Source: Moritella sp. F3
Lineage (GTDB): Bacteria > Pseudomonadota > Gammaproteobacteria > Enterobacterales > Moritellaceae
Assembly (NCBI RefSeq): GCF_015082335.1
Contig: NZ_BLRL01000009.1
Location: 116,353 to 180,352 of the forward strand
Direction: 5' to 3'
DNA: 64,000 nt
The notes beneath the pieces were generated by a model that was not told the DNA's origin, did no database searches, and saw only the letters and a program-made list of their open reading frames with translations. Positions within the stretch are counted from its first letter, which is position 1; each line of letters begins with the position of its first letter. Both the position numbers and the translations under genes were made by a program. This document shows, in pieces, positions 37,465 to 46,564 of the stretch.

Positions 37465-39381
37465 TTAAGACTCAGCCAATACACTGACTTGATTACAAAA
37501 ATAACCTTGAGCGCCATAAACACCAAGTTTTTTGAGACTGTCCCACTCACTTTTAGACTCAACACCGACAGCAACCACTGTCGTCACTAAGTTAACGGTA
37601 CCACCGAGGATGCTGCGAATAGCCACTTGATTAATTTGGCGTTTATGTAAATCTCGCACCAAACTAGGATGGATCTTAATAACATCAACACCTAATTTCT
37701 TGATATAGGAGGAATCCACAACGTCCTGACCAACCATATCCACAGCGATGCGGCAACCGAGCGCTTTGAGGTTTTTAACTGGATCTAATAACATAGCTAA
37801 ATTACGATTTATTTGATATTCATGGATCTCAAAATGGATAAGTCCGCGTAGCGCAGCAGGCAAGCGAATTATATCTAAATACACCGCACGCATAAACCGC
37901 TTATCTAAATAACTTTGAATGTCTAAGTTGATGCCACAAGCAATTGCCTCACCCTGCTCTAAAGTCGAAATCGCATGTTCAACCGTCAGTCGGTCAATAC
38001 GTTTTAATACACCGCATTTCTCTGCCATCGGCAAAAATACGCCGGCATGCACCCACTCGTTATTTTCATCTTTTAGTCTTGGGGATATTTCATGCCCAAG
38101 TAACTGTTTATCTGCCATGCTTAAAACAGATTGCTGTTCATAATAAAAACCATTGTTATTAAAGGTTTTATCAAATAGTGCTCGCCATCTCACGGTCCCC
38201 TTCGAATGTACAGGGGAAAGCTCTTCTTGCTCATACAAGAACCAGCCAGAGCAACCTTGTAACACCGCAATTTTTAATGCTTGATCGACACTTTCTAGTA
38301 CCTCTTCAGCATCTTCGCCGTAGTGGTAAATAGCCACGCCGGTATAAAATAATTCATCACAATCCACGGGGGTTGATAAACCAACTCGCGTGAGTAACTT
38401 ATACAACTGCTTCATCACAATCTCAGACTCAGGACCAGTGATCCGAGGTAATAAAACAATGAATTGATCACCCCGATAACGCGCGAGTACTGAATCTGTA
38501 AAACGATCTACAAATTTACTTAACAGTTCACTGACTGATTTTACCATCTCGTCAACACTTGCTACGCCATGGTTATAATTTAGTTGTGATAATTCATAGA
38601 GTTCTATTTTAATAACCGTACCAGCGATAACACCTGGATCGGATAACATCGCCTCTAGTTGATTTAAAAAAGAGTCTCGATTACCAATCCCCGTAGACGC
38701 ATCCACAAACGCATTAGTACGCATGTAAGAATCAAAACGACTACGTTCTTGTTTCGTATCTTCCAGATCAGCGATTAATTTATCGAATGCACGACTTGTT
38801 GCTTTAGGCCATTCTGAATCTGTACCGACAGCCACTTTAAGGTGGTCACCATTCATGATTTTATAACTGCGCATTGACAGTAATTCGGCGCCATACATGC
38901 CTTTTCTTAGCAACCTAATTGCAATCACTAACCCAAACAACGCAATCACTAACCCAGTACCAACACCAGTTAATAATACCGGCGGGTATTCCATCGCATA
39001 ATACGGCGACAACATCACCACCTTTGCAGTAAAGTCATTATTAGCGCGTAATTTAAAATGATACTCTTTAAGAAAAGAGGCAACGGCGTCGGTATCAGGC
39101 GTGTTAGCATCAAAGTAATAACTAACGAGCCCCTCTTTTTCAACCGTTAATTGTAATACCGAATGTGCACGTAATAACTCTGGCAGCCAGAATGCAAAAC
39201 GAGGCTCGCTATCTTCCATTGCAAGTTGCTCATCCATCACATCAATCAGACGGGAAATATTTTGTTTTTGAGTTTCAATTGCCAATTCACGTAAACTCAC
39301 CGCACCGCCAAGTAATACAACGCCAACCGATGACACCACACAAAAAATAATAAAACCAATCAGTTTATTGGTAAATTTCAT
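37465..39381 (-). CDS. csrD: CsrD/MshH-type degenerate GGDEF-EAL regulator
   Basis: Membrane protein of 638 residues with helices near 7-28 and 133-153, a HAMP-like linker, a GGDEF-like domain (about 225-370) whose signature is degenerate (Arg-Gly-Asp-Gln-Phe near 300) and an EAL-like domain (about 395-638) reading Glu-Ile-His instead of Glu-Ala-Leu near 515. CsrD in E. coli does not make or degrade c-di-GMP but targets the sRNAs CsrB/C to RNase E. The gene lies upstream of mshI, where Vibrio names it mshH. The degenerate motifs support a regulatory rather than enzymatic role. Confidence 0.9.
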   Translation of the reverse strand: MKFTNKLIGFIIFCVVSSVGVVLLGGAVSLRELAIETQKQNISRLIDVMDEQLAMEDSEPRFAFWLPELLRAHSVLQLTVEKEGLVSYYFDANTPDTDAVASFLKEYHFKLRANNDFTAKVVMLSPYYAMEYPPVLLTGVGTGLVIALFGLVIAIRLLRKGMYGAELLSMRSYKIMNGDHLKVAVGTDSEWPKATSRAFDKLIADLEDTKQERSRFDSYMRTNAFVDASTGIGNRDSFLNQLEAMLSDPGVIAGTVIKIELYELSQLNYNHGVASVDEMVKSVSELLSKFVDRFTDSVLARYRGDQFIVLLPRITGPESEIVMKQLYKLLTRVGLSTPVDCDELFYTGVAIYHYGEDAEEVLESVDQALKIAVLQGCSGWFLYEQEELSPVHSKGTVRWRALFDKTFNNNGFYYEQQSVLSMADKQLLGHEISPRLKDENNEWVHAGVFLPMAEKCGVLKRIDRLTVEHAISTLEQGEAIACGINLDIQSYLDKRFMRAVYLDIIRLPAALRGLIHFEIHEYQINRNLAMLLDPVKNLKALGCRIAVDMVGQDVVDSSYIKKLGVDVIKIHPSLVRDLHKRQINQVAIRSILGGTVNLVTTVVAVGVESKSEWDSLKKLGVYGAQGYFCNQVSVLAES

Positions 39382-39631
39382 ATATTCTTATACATCCCTA
39401 TATCAGAATCTAATCTTGTAAAAACTTAACTTTATTGATGATAACGAACTTACCGTATCATTATCGATTCTACGGTATTTCAACACGAAAAGCAGATAAT
39501 ATACCAAACAGAGTCAAGAATAAAAAACCAGTTTAGCGAGCAGTACTAATAAATAACAACTAATTTTAAAGCAAATGAAGTATAAATGTGATCTTAACCC
39601 ACCGCTAAAATGAATATTCTGTTTTTCATAT

Positions 39632-39662
39632 ATAACGTTATGATTTCAAATCATAACGTTAT
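39632..39662. repeat. 31-base palindrome with nested dyads
   Basis: Two perfect 15-base arms (39632-39646 and 39648-39662) flank a single C. Each arm contains the self-complementary decamer ATAACGTTAT, so the site is a tandem of two palindromes inside a larger one. It has no T tract and lies 40 bases from the ssb terminator, so it looks more like a protein-binding site than a terminator. No binding protein is known to me. Confidence 0.75.
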
Positions 39663-39703
39663 GCCGCCATTTACTTTGCAGCCTATGACGGAACGACAAA
39701 TAA

Positions 39704-39731
39704 TAAAAAACCCCGAAAATCGGGGCTCTTT
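39704..39731 (-). terminator. ssb terminator
   Basis: The stem is CCCCGA/TCGGGG (39711-39716 and 39720-39725) with a 3-base loop. On the minus strand it is followed by a T run from the seven A residues at 39704-39710. It lies about 40 bases after the ssb stop. Confidence 0.9.
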
Positions 39732-39771
39732 TATTATCATGTTAAACAATCAATTCCGGCTCTGAAATGAT

Positions 39772-40392
39772 CTAGAACGGAATGTCATCATCAAAGTCAG
39801 CAGATGGTTCGTTAAAACCTTGCTGTGGTGCTTGAGGCGCTGCTGCAGGTGCTTGCTGTTGTGGAGCATAGCTTTGTTGCTGTGGAGCCTGTTGCTGTGG
39901 CTGTTGATTATAGCCACCTTGCTGTTGCTGCGGTGCAGCTGCTGGCTGTTGTGGTTGACCCCAACCTGCATTTTGGTTTTGCTGTTGTGGTTGCTGGTTG
40001 TAAGAAGAACCACCACCTTGCTGCTGTTGTTGACCGCCTTGACGGGCACCAATCATCTGCATTACACCATTGAAACCTTGTACTACAACTTCTGTAGTGT
40101 AACGGTCCTGGCCATTTTGATCTTGCCATTTACGTGTTTGTAATGCGCCTTCAATATATACCTGTGAACCTTTACGTAAATATTCACCAGCAATTTCTGC
40201 TAGTTTACCGAATACAGCAACACGGTGCCATTCAGTTTTTTCACGCTGTTCGCCAGTTTGCTTGTCACGCCACGATTCACTTGTCGCAATCGTTAGATTG
40301 GCAACCGCGCCACCATTTGGGAATGAGCGGATTTCAGGATCATTACCTAAATTACCAAGAATAATTACTTTATTTACGCCACGACTGGCCAT
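39772..40392 (-). CDS. ssb: Single-stranded DNA-binding protein
   Basis: Essential replication/repair protein (206 residues) forming tetramers on ssDNA. It has an N-terminal OB fold (about 1-110), a very Gln/Gly/Pro/Ala-rich flexible linker (about 112-190) and the acidic tip Asp-Phe-Asp-Asp-Asp-Ile-Pro-Phe that recruits partner proteins. I use the ATG at 40392 (Met-Ala-Ser-Arg-Gly-Val-Asn-Lys) rather than the longer frame, because this is the conserved family start. It begins one base after the MFS stop, so the two are probably co-transcribed. No LexA-like box was seen. Confidence 0.96.
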   Translation of the reverse strand: MASRGVNKVIILGNLGNDPEIRSFPNGGAVANLTIATSESWRDKQTGEQREKTEWHRVAVFGKLAEIAGEYLRKGSQVYIEGALQTRKWQDQNGQDRYTTEVVVQGFNGVMQMIGARQGGQQQQQGGGSSYNQQPQQQNQNAGWGQPQQPAAAPQQQQGGYNQQPQQQAPQQQSYAPQQQAPAAAPQAPQQGFNEPSADFDDDIPF

Positions 40393-40393
40393 G

Positions 40394-41767
40394 CTAGCTC
40401 CTGTGCTGTTCACGAACCAGGTTCAAAGCCTGGTCTATTTCAAAATCTTTAGTCGCTTTTAAATAAGCAACCTGCTCTTCTAATACTACTACAGCTTCAT
40501 TAATACCGGAAAGCGATATTAGCTTTTCGGCGATTAATTCAGCGTCTCTTTGGTTAGCAATGCTCACAGCGATAGTATGTGCCTTCACTTGACCGACATT
40601 CTCTAAGCCTAAAGAAATAGCAAACCACACTATCATGACCGCAGCAATAATAAAGAATAAACCTTGCGAGCCTAATTGCGAATACAAACTACCAGCAATA
40701 ATGCCGCCACAAAATGCACCAGCAAACTGTGACGTTGAATAAATGCCCATTGCCGATCCCTTAGCACCAGCCGGAGCCGACATAGAGATCATCGCAGGTA
40801 ACGATGCTTCTAAAAAGTTAAACGCGGTAAAATACAAAATAATTGCCAGACCAAACAGCCATAAATTACCATGAGCAAAACCCATGACGCACAAGGCGCT
40901 CCCCATTAACGCGATTGCAAATAAGAAAAATTGTTTATTCATTTTCTTTTTCGCCGCAATAATCAACATCGGCACCATCAATATAAATGATAGCAGTAAT
41001 GCAGGGAAATATATCCACCAGTGGTGCTCACCAACCAGTCCTGCCGACTCTAATTCAAATGGCAATGATACAAATACTGCAGTCAGCGTTAGGTGTAATA
41101 AAAAGATACCGACATCAAGGCGCAATAATTGCGGATCACGTAACATCGCTCTTAATTTGTTCTTATTCGTACTCGCATCGCCCGCGGGCGCTTTGGTTGT
41201 TGAGTTCGGTACAATATAGTACACCACTAACATACCAACGATAGCCAAAGCAGCGGTCACAAAGAAGATGCCTTTAAGACCAACCCATTGTGCTAATACA
41301 GGACCAGCCACCAGCGAAAACGCAAATGACAGACCGATGCACATACCGATAACAGCCATCACTTTAGGGCGTTGTTGTTCGCGGGTAATATCAGCAGCTA
41401 ATGCCAAAATAGCGCTGGCAACGGCACCTGTACCTTGTAGTATACGTCCAAAAGCCACGCCGTAAACGGAATCAGCCATGCCAGCAACAATACTACCAAC
41501 GCAAAATAAGCCTAAGCCAGCGATAATGACGGGCTTACGACCAATACGATCAGATAACTGGCCCATCGGTATTTGCAGCATTGCTTGAGTTAAACCATAA
41601 GCACCAATAACGATACCAACCCACAACGGCGAATAACCGACTAAATCGCGCCCATATATAGCAAATACCGGCATGATCATAAATAACCCCAGCATTCTTA
41701 AACCAAATACTAGCGCTAGCGACACCGCTGTTTTTTGCTCTAATTTAGATAAAGCTACATTATCCAT
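40394..41767 (-). CDS. MFS transporter, YajR-like with C-terminal YAM-type domain
   Basis: Inner-membrane major facilitator protein of 457 residues with about 12 helices (15-390), the loop 2-3 motif Gly-x-Leu-Ser-Asp-Arg-Ile-Gly-Arg-Lys near 69-78 and a C-terminal ferredoxin-like extension (about 395-457) resembling the YAM domain of E. coli YajR. The substrate is unknown; some relatives are called drug or arabinose efflux permeases. In Shewanella-like genomes this gene lies between ssb and uvrA; here uvrA is 5.4 kb away because of the regulator and export genes. Confidence 0.86.
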   Translation of the reverse strand: MDNVALSKLEQKTAVSLALVFGLRMLGLFMIMPVFAIYGRDLVGYSPLWVGIVIGAYGLTQAMLQIPMGQLSDRIGRKPVIIAGLGLFCVGSIVAGMADSVYGVAFGRILQGTGAVASAILALAADITREQQRPKVMAVIGMCIGLSFAFSLVAGPVLAQWVGLKGIFFVTAALAIVGMLVVYYIVPNSTTKAPAGDASTNKNKLRAMLRDPQLLRLDVGIFLLHLTLTAVFVSLPFELESAGLVGEHHWWIYFPALLLSFILMVPMLIIAAKKKMNKQFFLFAIALMGSALCVMGFAHGNLWLFGLAIILYFTAFNFLEASLPAMISMSAPAGAKGSAMGIYSTSQFAGAFCGGIIAGSLYSQLGSQGLFFIIAAVMIVWFAISLGLENVGQVKAHTIAVSIANQRDAELIAEKLISLSGINEAVVVLEEQVAYLKATKDFEIDQALNLVREQHRS

Positions 41768-42275
41768 AATTAATCCATCAACCCTTTAATATTTACAGCG
41801 CCATGTTAACACGTCATGCTAGCTGACAATAAAAATTTATTTAAAACAATCACAGTCCCCCCGACCATGCTTTAGTATTAACAAAAAATAAAAATAACCG
41901 TAAAACACCAAGTTAATCATCACAAGTGAAACAAAACGCCAAAATAAAACGCCAATACAATGACAATAAAAGCATTAATCGAAGTTAAACCATCAATACA
42001 ATTAAAAAATAAAAGTATGAGACGGCATAAAGTGCCAGGCTAACTTGACTCATTTCAGACACCCAGATATGTTAAGTTTAATTAACAACTATTTAACATT
42101 GAGTATATGAAGGGCTTTTTTGTGTCTCCCACTGTCAATCAATACTTTAGTACCACGCGGTATTGAACTTAGGCATTAGGTTTAACACTTAAATTAAGTC
42201 ATTACCTCAATATTATCGCTTTATAATACCCAACATTAATATGGATATAACCACACACACTAAAGGATTAGTCAT
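41768..42275. promoter_or_regulatory. Divergent intergenic region, MFS gene / LuxR regulator (508 bases)
   Basis: No gene is supported. It is AT-rich with short A/T homopolymers and must hold the promoters for the MFS-ssb transcript and the LuxR-type regulator. A 6-bp dyad TGTTAA/TTAACA at 42070-42087, with a further TTAACA at 42103, could be an operator, but this is speculation. An AAGGA ribosome site precedes the ATG at 42276. Confidence 0.45.
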
Positions 42276-42914
42276 ATGTCGGATTACCCAAATGTAGTAC
42301 TACTGTCACAGCCAAGTCTGCAAGTCGCCACGTTAGTCTCGTGTTTAAGAGCTAAGCTCGATATACCGGTACAACAGCTGCGTGAAGTTGCCGAAATTGA
42401 ACGTATCTCGATAGATGACAATTTATTATTACTGGTTGATACAGATAACCTCAGCAGTACTTCACAGGAACAACTAAAAAATAAATTGAAGCAATATCAT
42501 GGCATGTTTCGTTTAGCATTGATTAATTTAAGTGACGATACCACGATGGAAAACATTTCAACTTGGCCATCAATATTCGGCGTATTTAATAAACGCGATG
42601 AACTCGATGTCGTTTGCAAAGGCATACAAAAGATCACCGAAGGTGAGTTTTGGATGCCAAGACGCACGCTTAGTTCTTTGATCTCAATTTATCGTTCAAC
42701 TAAAACCGTTGATCTCGATAGAAAACCAGAACTAACAACTCGTGAACAAGAAATTTTGCGTCAGTTAATGACAGGCTCATCTAATTTAGAAATTGCCGAT
42801 GCATTATATGTCAGCGAGCACACCATTAAATCGCATCTCTATAATGTATTCAAAAAAATCAAAGTTAAGAACCGTCTACAAGCGGTATCTTGGGCGAAAG
42901 AAAATCTGATATAA
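42276..42914 (+). CDS. LuxR-family regulator of the VpsT/CsgD/QstR type
   Basis: DNA-binding regulator of 212 residues with an N-terminal receiver-like domain (about 6-120) lacking a complete set of acidic phosphorylation residues, and a C-terminal LuxR HTH (about 148-210: Leu-Thr-Thr-Arg-Glu-Gln-Glu-Ile-Leu and Glu-His-Thr-Ile-Lys-Ser-His). At the place of the c-di-GMP motif of VpsT, consensus W[FLM][TS]R, it reads Trp-Met-Pro-Arg (126-129), a near match. In V. cholerae qstR, a competence and type VI secretion regulator of about this length, lies between uvrA/galU and ssb; this gene has that neighbourhood. It may be a QstR orthologue or a c-di-GMP-sensing matrix regulator; I cannot decide. 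Confidence 0.85.
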   Translation: MSDYPNVVLLSQPSLQVATLVSCLRAKLDIPVQQLREVAEIERISIDDNLLLLVDTDNLSSTSQEQLKNKLKQYHGMFRLALINLSDDTTMENISTWPSIFGVFNKRDELDVVCKGIQKITEGEFWMPRRTLSSLISIYRSTKTVDLDRKPELTTREQEILRQLMTGSSNLEIADALYVSEHTIKSHLYNVFKKIKVKNRLQAVSWAKENLI

Positions 42915-43170
42915 AAATTAATGGTTCGCAAGGCCATTATCACCCCGCTAAAATAACGCTCCCCTTTAGACTAAAAGCAACGCCGCCTCTTAGACTAATA
43001 TACATAAAAGATCATATTTTATATGGTCCTTTATACTTCCTACGAGATAATTACATACTAACTTGCACTTGAAATGTTTCTTTTTTGTTAAAACAATGGT
43101 ACTTGTTAATGCTAAGTAATGAGAACGTATGGATACGTGACCCTATCGCTCGCAATTCAAAGGATCTGAA

Positions 43171-45336
43171 GTGGAGCAAAATAATGAGATGCATCACAGA
43201 CTCCAACAAGGAGCCCAAGATGAAATAGATTTAACGCATTTAGTTAATATAATTAGTCGTGCGTTTTTACGGATCTGTGTCATCACAACGCTTGTTGCTA
43301 TCATTGCAGCGGTATTCATTGCCGATTTACCCCCGATTTATAAAGCCAGCACCGTACTGCAATTACAAATACAGCAAGCAAAGCCAATTGCAATCCAAGG
43401 GGTGCTACAAAACGATATAAACAATAAAGATTACTTTCAAACGCAAATAGAGATCCTGCGTTCTGATTTAATCACCGAAAAAGTCATCAACAAGTTACAG
43501 CTATCTCAACACCTTTATTACACACAGAACAAACCTCTCACTAAATTCGCCGAGCTCGTGAGCGATATAAAAAAAATATTATCAACGGATATAGTCCCAG
43601 TAACGGTCGTTAATCCACATGCTTTTATTGCCCAGATAAAGTCCGCAGTCCAGGTCAGCTTAATTAAAAATACGCCATTACTCACCATCAGTTATGAACA
43701 CTATTCACCTGAGTTAGCCGCCTTAATTGCCAATACCTATGCAGATGTATATATCCAACATAATCGTGATTTCAGAGTCCAACAAACGATCACAGCCTCG
43801 CTTTGGCTTAAAGAAGGCGTGCAAGCACTCAAAGATAACCTGAATTTAGCGGAAAGCAATCTCACCGCCTTTCTGCAGCAAGAGAACTTAATTAATGACA
43901 GCGGTATTAATAATTTCACCACGACAGAATTACAGAATCTCACCACAAAATTAAATGTGATCCGTAGTGAGTTAATTAGCGCGCAGACCTTATATCGACA
44001 AGTAAATCAGGCTGAAAATTTAGATTTACTCACATCAACATCAATTAAAGCACTATCTAATCAAGCTGTTATAGTTGAGTTGAGAAATAGTTATACTCGA
44101 GTGAAAAATAATATAGCCGAGTTATCAAAACGCTACGGTCCACTTCATGACAAGATGATCCACGCCAATGCGCAACTCAGTGTCATAGAAGATAATGCTA
44201 AAAAAGAGCTGCAACAACTCTCTCTCGGTTTTAAAAAAAGCATCATTCTGCTTGAACAAAATGAATCCGCAGTCATCGCCGCATTACAAACAAAAAAAAC
44301 CGAGCATCGCACCCTGATTAAACAGAAAGCACGTTATAAAGAGCTCAATCGAGAACTCACCTCAAGTAACGAATTATATAATATGTTTTTGATGCGATTG
44401 AAAGAAACCAATCTCACCAATGATCTTAATCTATCAACAGCCACCATAACCGACAGAGCCAAAATACCGCGATCCCCTTTCAAACCGAAACGCACATTGA
44501 TATTAGTTTTGGTGATCTTGCTGACACTGATGCTGTTAGTAGCACATGCGTTACTCAGTGCATTATTCTTTGTCAATCGAGACAATGTGACAAATCTAAC
44601 CGTGCCATTATTAGGCTCACTGCCCAATTTTAAAGCCATTAATAAAAAATTTGAGCAACACTCCCCACAAAAGTTATTCCAGACCAATAATGTAATTTTT
44701 GAAGCAACACAAAGTTTACGTACATCACTGCAACTATCAGGAGTAACCAAGAAACAGCAGGTCATCATGGTCACGTCCAGTTCCGTCGCTGAAGGAAAAA
44801 GTACATCTGCAATTTATCTCGCGATGGCATTAGCTCAATCCCACAAAGTGATTATTTTAGAAGCCGATATGCGAAAGCCATCGATAAGAAAAAAAATGGG
44901 GATCCCAAACATCCAACGGGGACTAGTCGATATCTTGAGTAAAAGTGGTAATTTAAACAGTTATATCTGGCATGATCAGCATTCAAACCTCGCGGTACTG
45001 TCAGCGGGCGAACTTACCGACAGCCCATCTAACTTACTTATTTCTAAGCGTTTCTCAAGCTGTTTGGCGATCTTAAGATCACAGTATGATTATATTATTA
45101 TCGATTCACCACCAAGCTTGCTTGTCAGTGATGCGCTTATTATTGGTCAACACTCTGATTTTAATATTTTAGTTACCCGTTCAAACAAATCTAAAATGAG
45201 CGAGCTCAACAACACTATCGAATTACTGGCAAAACATGGCGTCAGTACCAATGGCATTATCTTAAACCAAGAACCTTTAAAGAATGATAAGCGCTATCAA
45301 TACTATTATAAAAGGGAGGCTGCACTGGCCTCATAG
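43171..45336 (+). CDS. Wzc-like polysaccharide copolymerase / BY-type tyrosine autokinase
   Basis: Inner-membrane protein of 721 residues that controls chain length and export of a polysaccharide. It has an N-terminal Wzz domain with helix 1 near 38-56, a long periplasmic coiled coil (about 190-400), helix 2 near 441-465, and a C-terminal kinase domain. The P-loop (Ala-Glu-Gly-Lys-Ser, near 538-543), Walker A' (Leu-Glu-Ala-Asp-Met-Arg) and Walker B (Ile-Ile-Ile-Asp-Ser-Pro-Pro) are present, and a Tyr cluster (Tyr-Gln-Tyr-Tyr-Tyr, about 709-713) ends the protein. Walker A' has Glu where Asp is usual. The start is GTG with AAGGA nine bases upstream. Beta-barrel and OPX genes follow, as in vpsO/M/N-like systems. 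Confidence 0.9.
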   Translation: MEQNNEMHHRLQQGAQDEIDLTHLVNIISRAFLRICVITTLVAIIAAVFIADLPPIYKASTVLQLQIQQAKPIAIQGVLQNDINNKDYFQTQIEILRSDLITEKVINKLQLSQHLYYTQNKPLTKFAELVSDIKKILSTDIVPVTVVNPHAFIAQIKSAVQVSLIKNTPLLTISYEHYSPELAALIANTYADVYIQHNRDFRVQQTITASLWLKEGVQALKDNLNLAESNLTAFLQQENLINDSGINNFTTTELQNLTTKLNVIRSELISAQTLYRQVNQAENLDLLTSTSIKALSNQAVIVELRNSYTRVKNNIAELSKRYGPLHDKMIHANAQLSVIEDNAKKELQQLSLGFKKSIILLEQNESAVIAALQTKKTEHRTLIKQKARYKELNRELTSSNELYNMFLMRLKETNLTNDLNLSTATITDRAKIPRSPFKPKRTLILVLVILLTLMLLVAHALLSALFFVNRDNVTNLTVPLLGSLPNFKAINKKFEQHSPQKLFQTNNVIFEATQSLRTSLQLSGVTKKQQVIMVTSSSVAEGKSTSAIYLAMALAQSHKVIILEADMRKPSIRKKMGIPNIQRGLVDILSKSGNLNSYIWHDQHSNLAVLSAGELTDSPSNLLISKRFSSCLAILRSQYDYIIIDSPPSLLVSDALIIGQHSDFNILVTRSNKSKMSELNNTIELLAKHGVSTNGIILNQEPLKNDKRYQYYYKREAALAS

Positions 45337-45352
45337 CCATGCGAAAAACCTT

Positions 45353-46540
45353 ATGCTTACATTACGTTACCTGCTATTAATCCTCTGCTCTGCACCATTT
45401 AACCTACTGGCAGAGCCTTCACCTGCTTACAACACTGATTTAGGTATTGAAATAACGCCGAGCCTAGCAATCAATTACAAGTACGACGACAACATAGCCA
45501 ATGTCAGCAGTAACAAAACAGCCTCCAACTTAATTGAAATAATGCCAGCGTTACGTATTGAAGGAATAAAATACAATAACCAATTAACGCTCAACTACGC
45601 AGCAAAAAGAAATCTATACAGCGAAAGTGAAAATAGTAATTTCACTGACCATACATTACAAGCAGGTATTAGTCGCGCCATGAACAGGCGACATACATTA
45701 GCATTGCTATATCAGTTTGACCAAGGCCACGATGCTCCCAACACAGGGGTCTCAGAAGGTGACGTTCGAGTCGCTGAACCTGCTATTTTTTATGCTCAAG
45801 CTATAGACCTTAGCTATCGCTACGGCAGTCAATCCTCAACTGTAACGCTAGCGCCCAGAGTCAGCTTTAATAACAAGCGCTACGATGAGGACAATAGTAA
45901 TTACACAACGGCTGCAGATTTCAATGAATACGATTACGGCCTTGCCATTTATTATCGCCTTGCCGCCAGTGTTAACTTGTTAGTCGACATGGGTCATATC
46001 AGCACAAATTATCGAGACACTGGCAATGCTAAAGACAGCACTCAAGGCAGCGCTAATTATCTCGCTTATAGTGGTATAAATTGGGATATTACAGGTAAAA
46101 CACAAGGCGTAATAAAACTGGGCTATGAAAAAATTAATTTCGCCGATAATAGTCGTACAGCGCAAGCGGATCCAAGCTGGGATGTTGGTATTCGCTGGTC
46201 ACCAAAAACCTATTCCATCATCAATATCAGCGTCAGTCAAAAAATACGCAATGCAGTCACAGGTACTGACAGCATTGAAACCAATAATCAATCCATCAAC
46301 TGGCAACATACCTGGCGTTATAATTTATCCAGCTCATTGGCTTATAGTCACCGTGATGAGCTATACCAACAGAGCAAACGTAATGACAATAGTCACCAGC
46401 TTAATATGGCATTAGATTATCAATTTCGCCGCTGGTTAACATTCGGGTTAAGTTATGGATACCAAAATAAATCATCGTCAGATTCACGACTCGCTTATGA
46501 TAAAAGCATCTACGGTCTAACCAGCAACTTGGTCTTCTAG
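45353..46540 (+). CDS. Outer-membrane beta-barrel for polysaccharide export (Wzp/VpsM-like)
   Basis: Exported protein (395 residues) with a signal peptide cut after Leu-Leu-Ala (about residue 18) and a body of alternating amphipathic strands rich in Tyr, Asn and Ser, ending in Leu-Val-Phe, a typical BAM-recognised C-terminal Phe. It resembles the putative beta-barrel porin 2 group found in exopolysaccharide loci. The frame is open back to 45284, inside the kinase gene, but the ATG at 45353 puts the signal peptide at the N-terminus. It is directly followed by the OPX gene, which suggests that barrel and OPX protein jointly form the exit pore. Confidence 0.75.
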   Translation: MLTLRYLLLILCSAPFNLLAEPSPAYNTDLGIEITPSLAINYKYDDNIANVSSNKTASNLIEIMPALRIEGIKYNNQLTLNYAAKRNLYSESENSNFTDHTLQAGISRAMNRRHTLALLYQFDQGHDAPNTGVSEGDVRVAEPAIFYAQAIDLSYRYGSQSSTVTLAPRVSFNNKRYDEDNSNYTTAADFNEYDYGLAIYYRLAASVNLLVDMGHISTNYRDTGNAKDSTQGSANYLAYSGINWDITGKTQGVIKLGYEKINFADNSRTAQADPSWDVGIRWSPKTYSIINISVSQKIRNAVTGTDSIETNNQSINWQHTWRYNLSSSLAYSHRDELYQQSKRNDNSHQLNMALDYQFRRWLTFGLSYGYQNKSSSDSRLAYDKSIYGLTSNLVF

Positions 46541-46564
46541 ATGACTAATATGAAAGGATTCAGC

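Larger units (their letters stand above)
39382..39771. promoter_or_regulatory. Intergenic region csrD-ssb (390 bases)
   Basis: Contains no gene I can support. It should hold the csrD promoter on the minus strand near 39382-39480, a 31-base palindrome at 39632-39662 and the ssb terminator at 39704-39731. The remainder is AT-rich. Confidence 0.5.

Noticed and set aside
39750..40143. Several open frames on both strands over ssb
   Set aside because: They are produced by the Gln/Gly-rich repeat codons of the SSB linker; the SSB frame itself is conserved from start to acidic tip.
42030..42050. Possible sigma-54 promoter, TGGCAC on the minus strand upstream of the MFS gene
   Set aside because: The distance from GG to GC is two bases short of the -24/-12 spacing, which sigma-54 does not tolerate.
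42890..43072. 60-residue frame after the LuxR-type regulator
   Set aside because: It begins inside the regulator in another frame, has no ribosome site and no conserved character.
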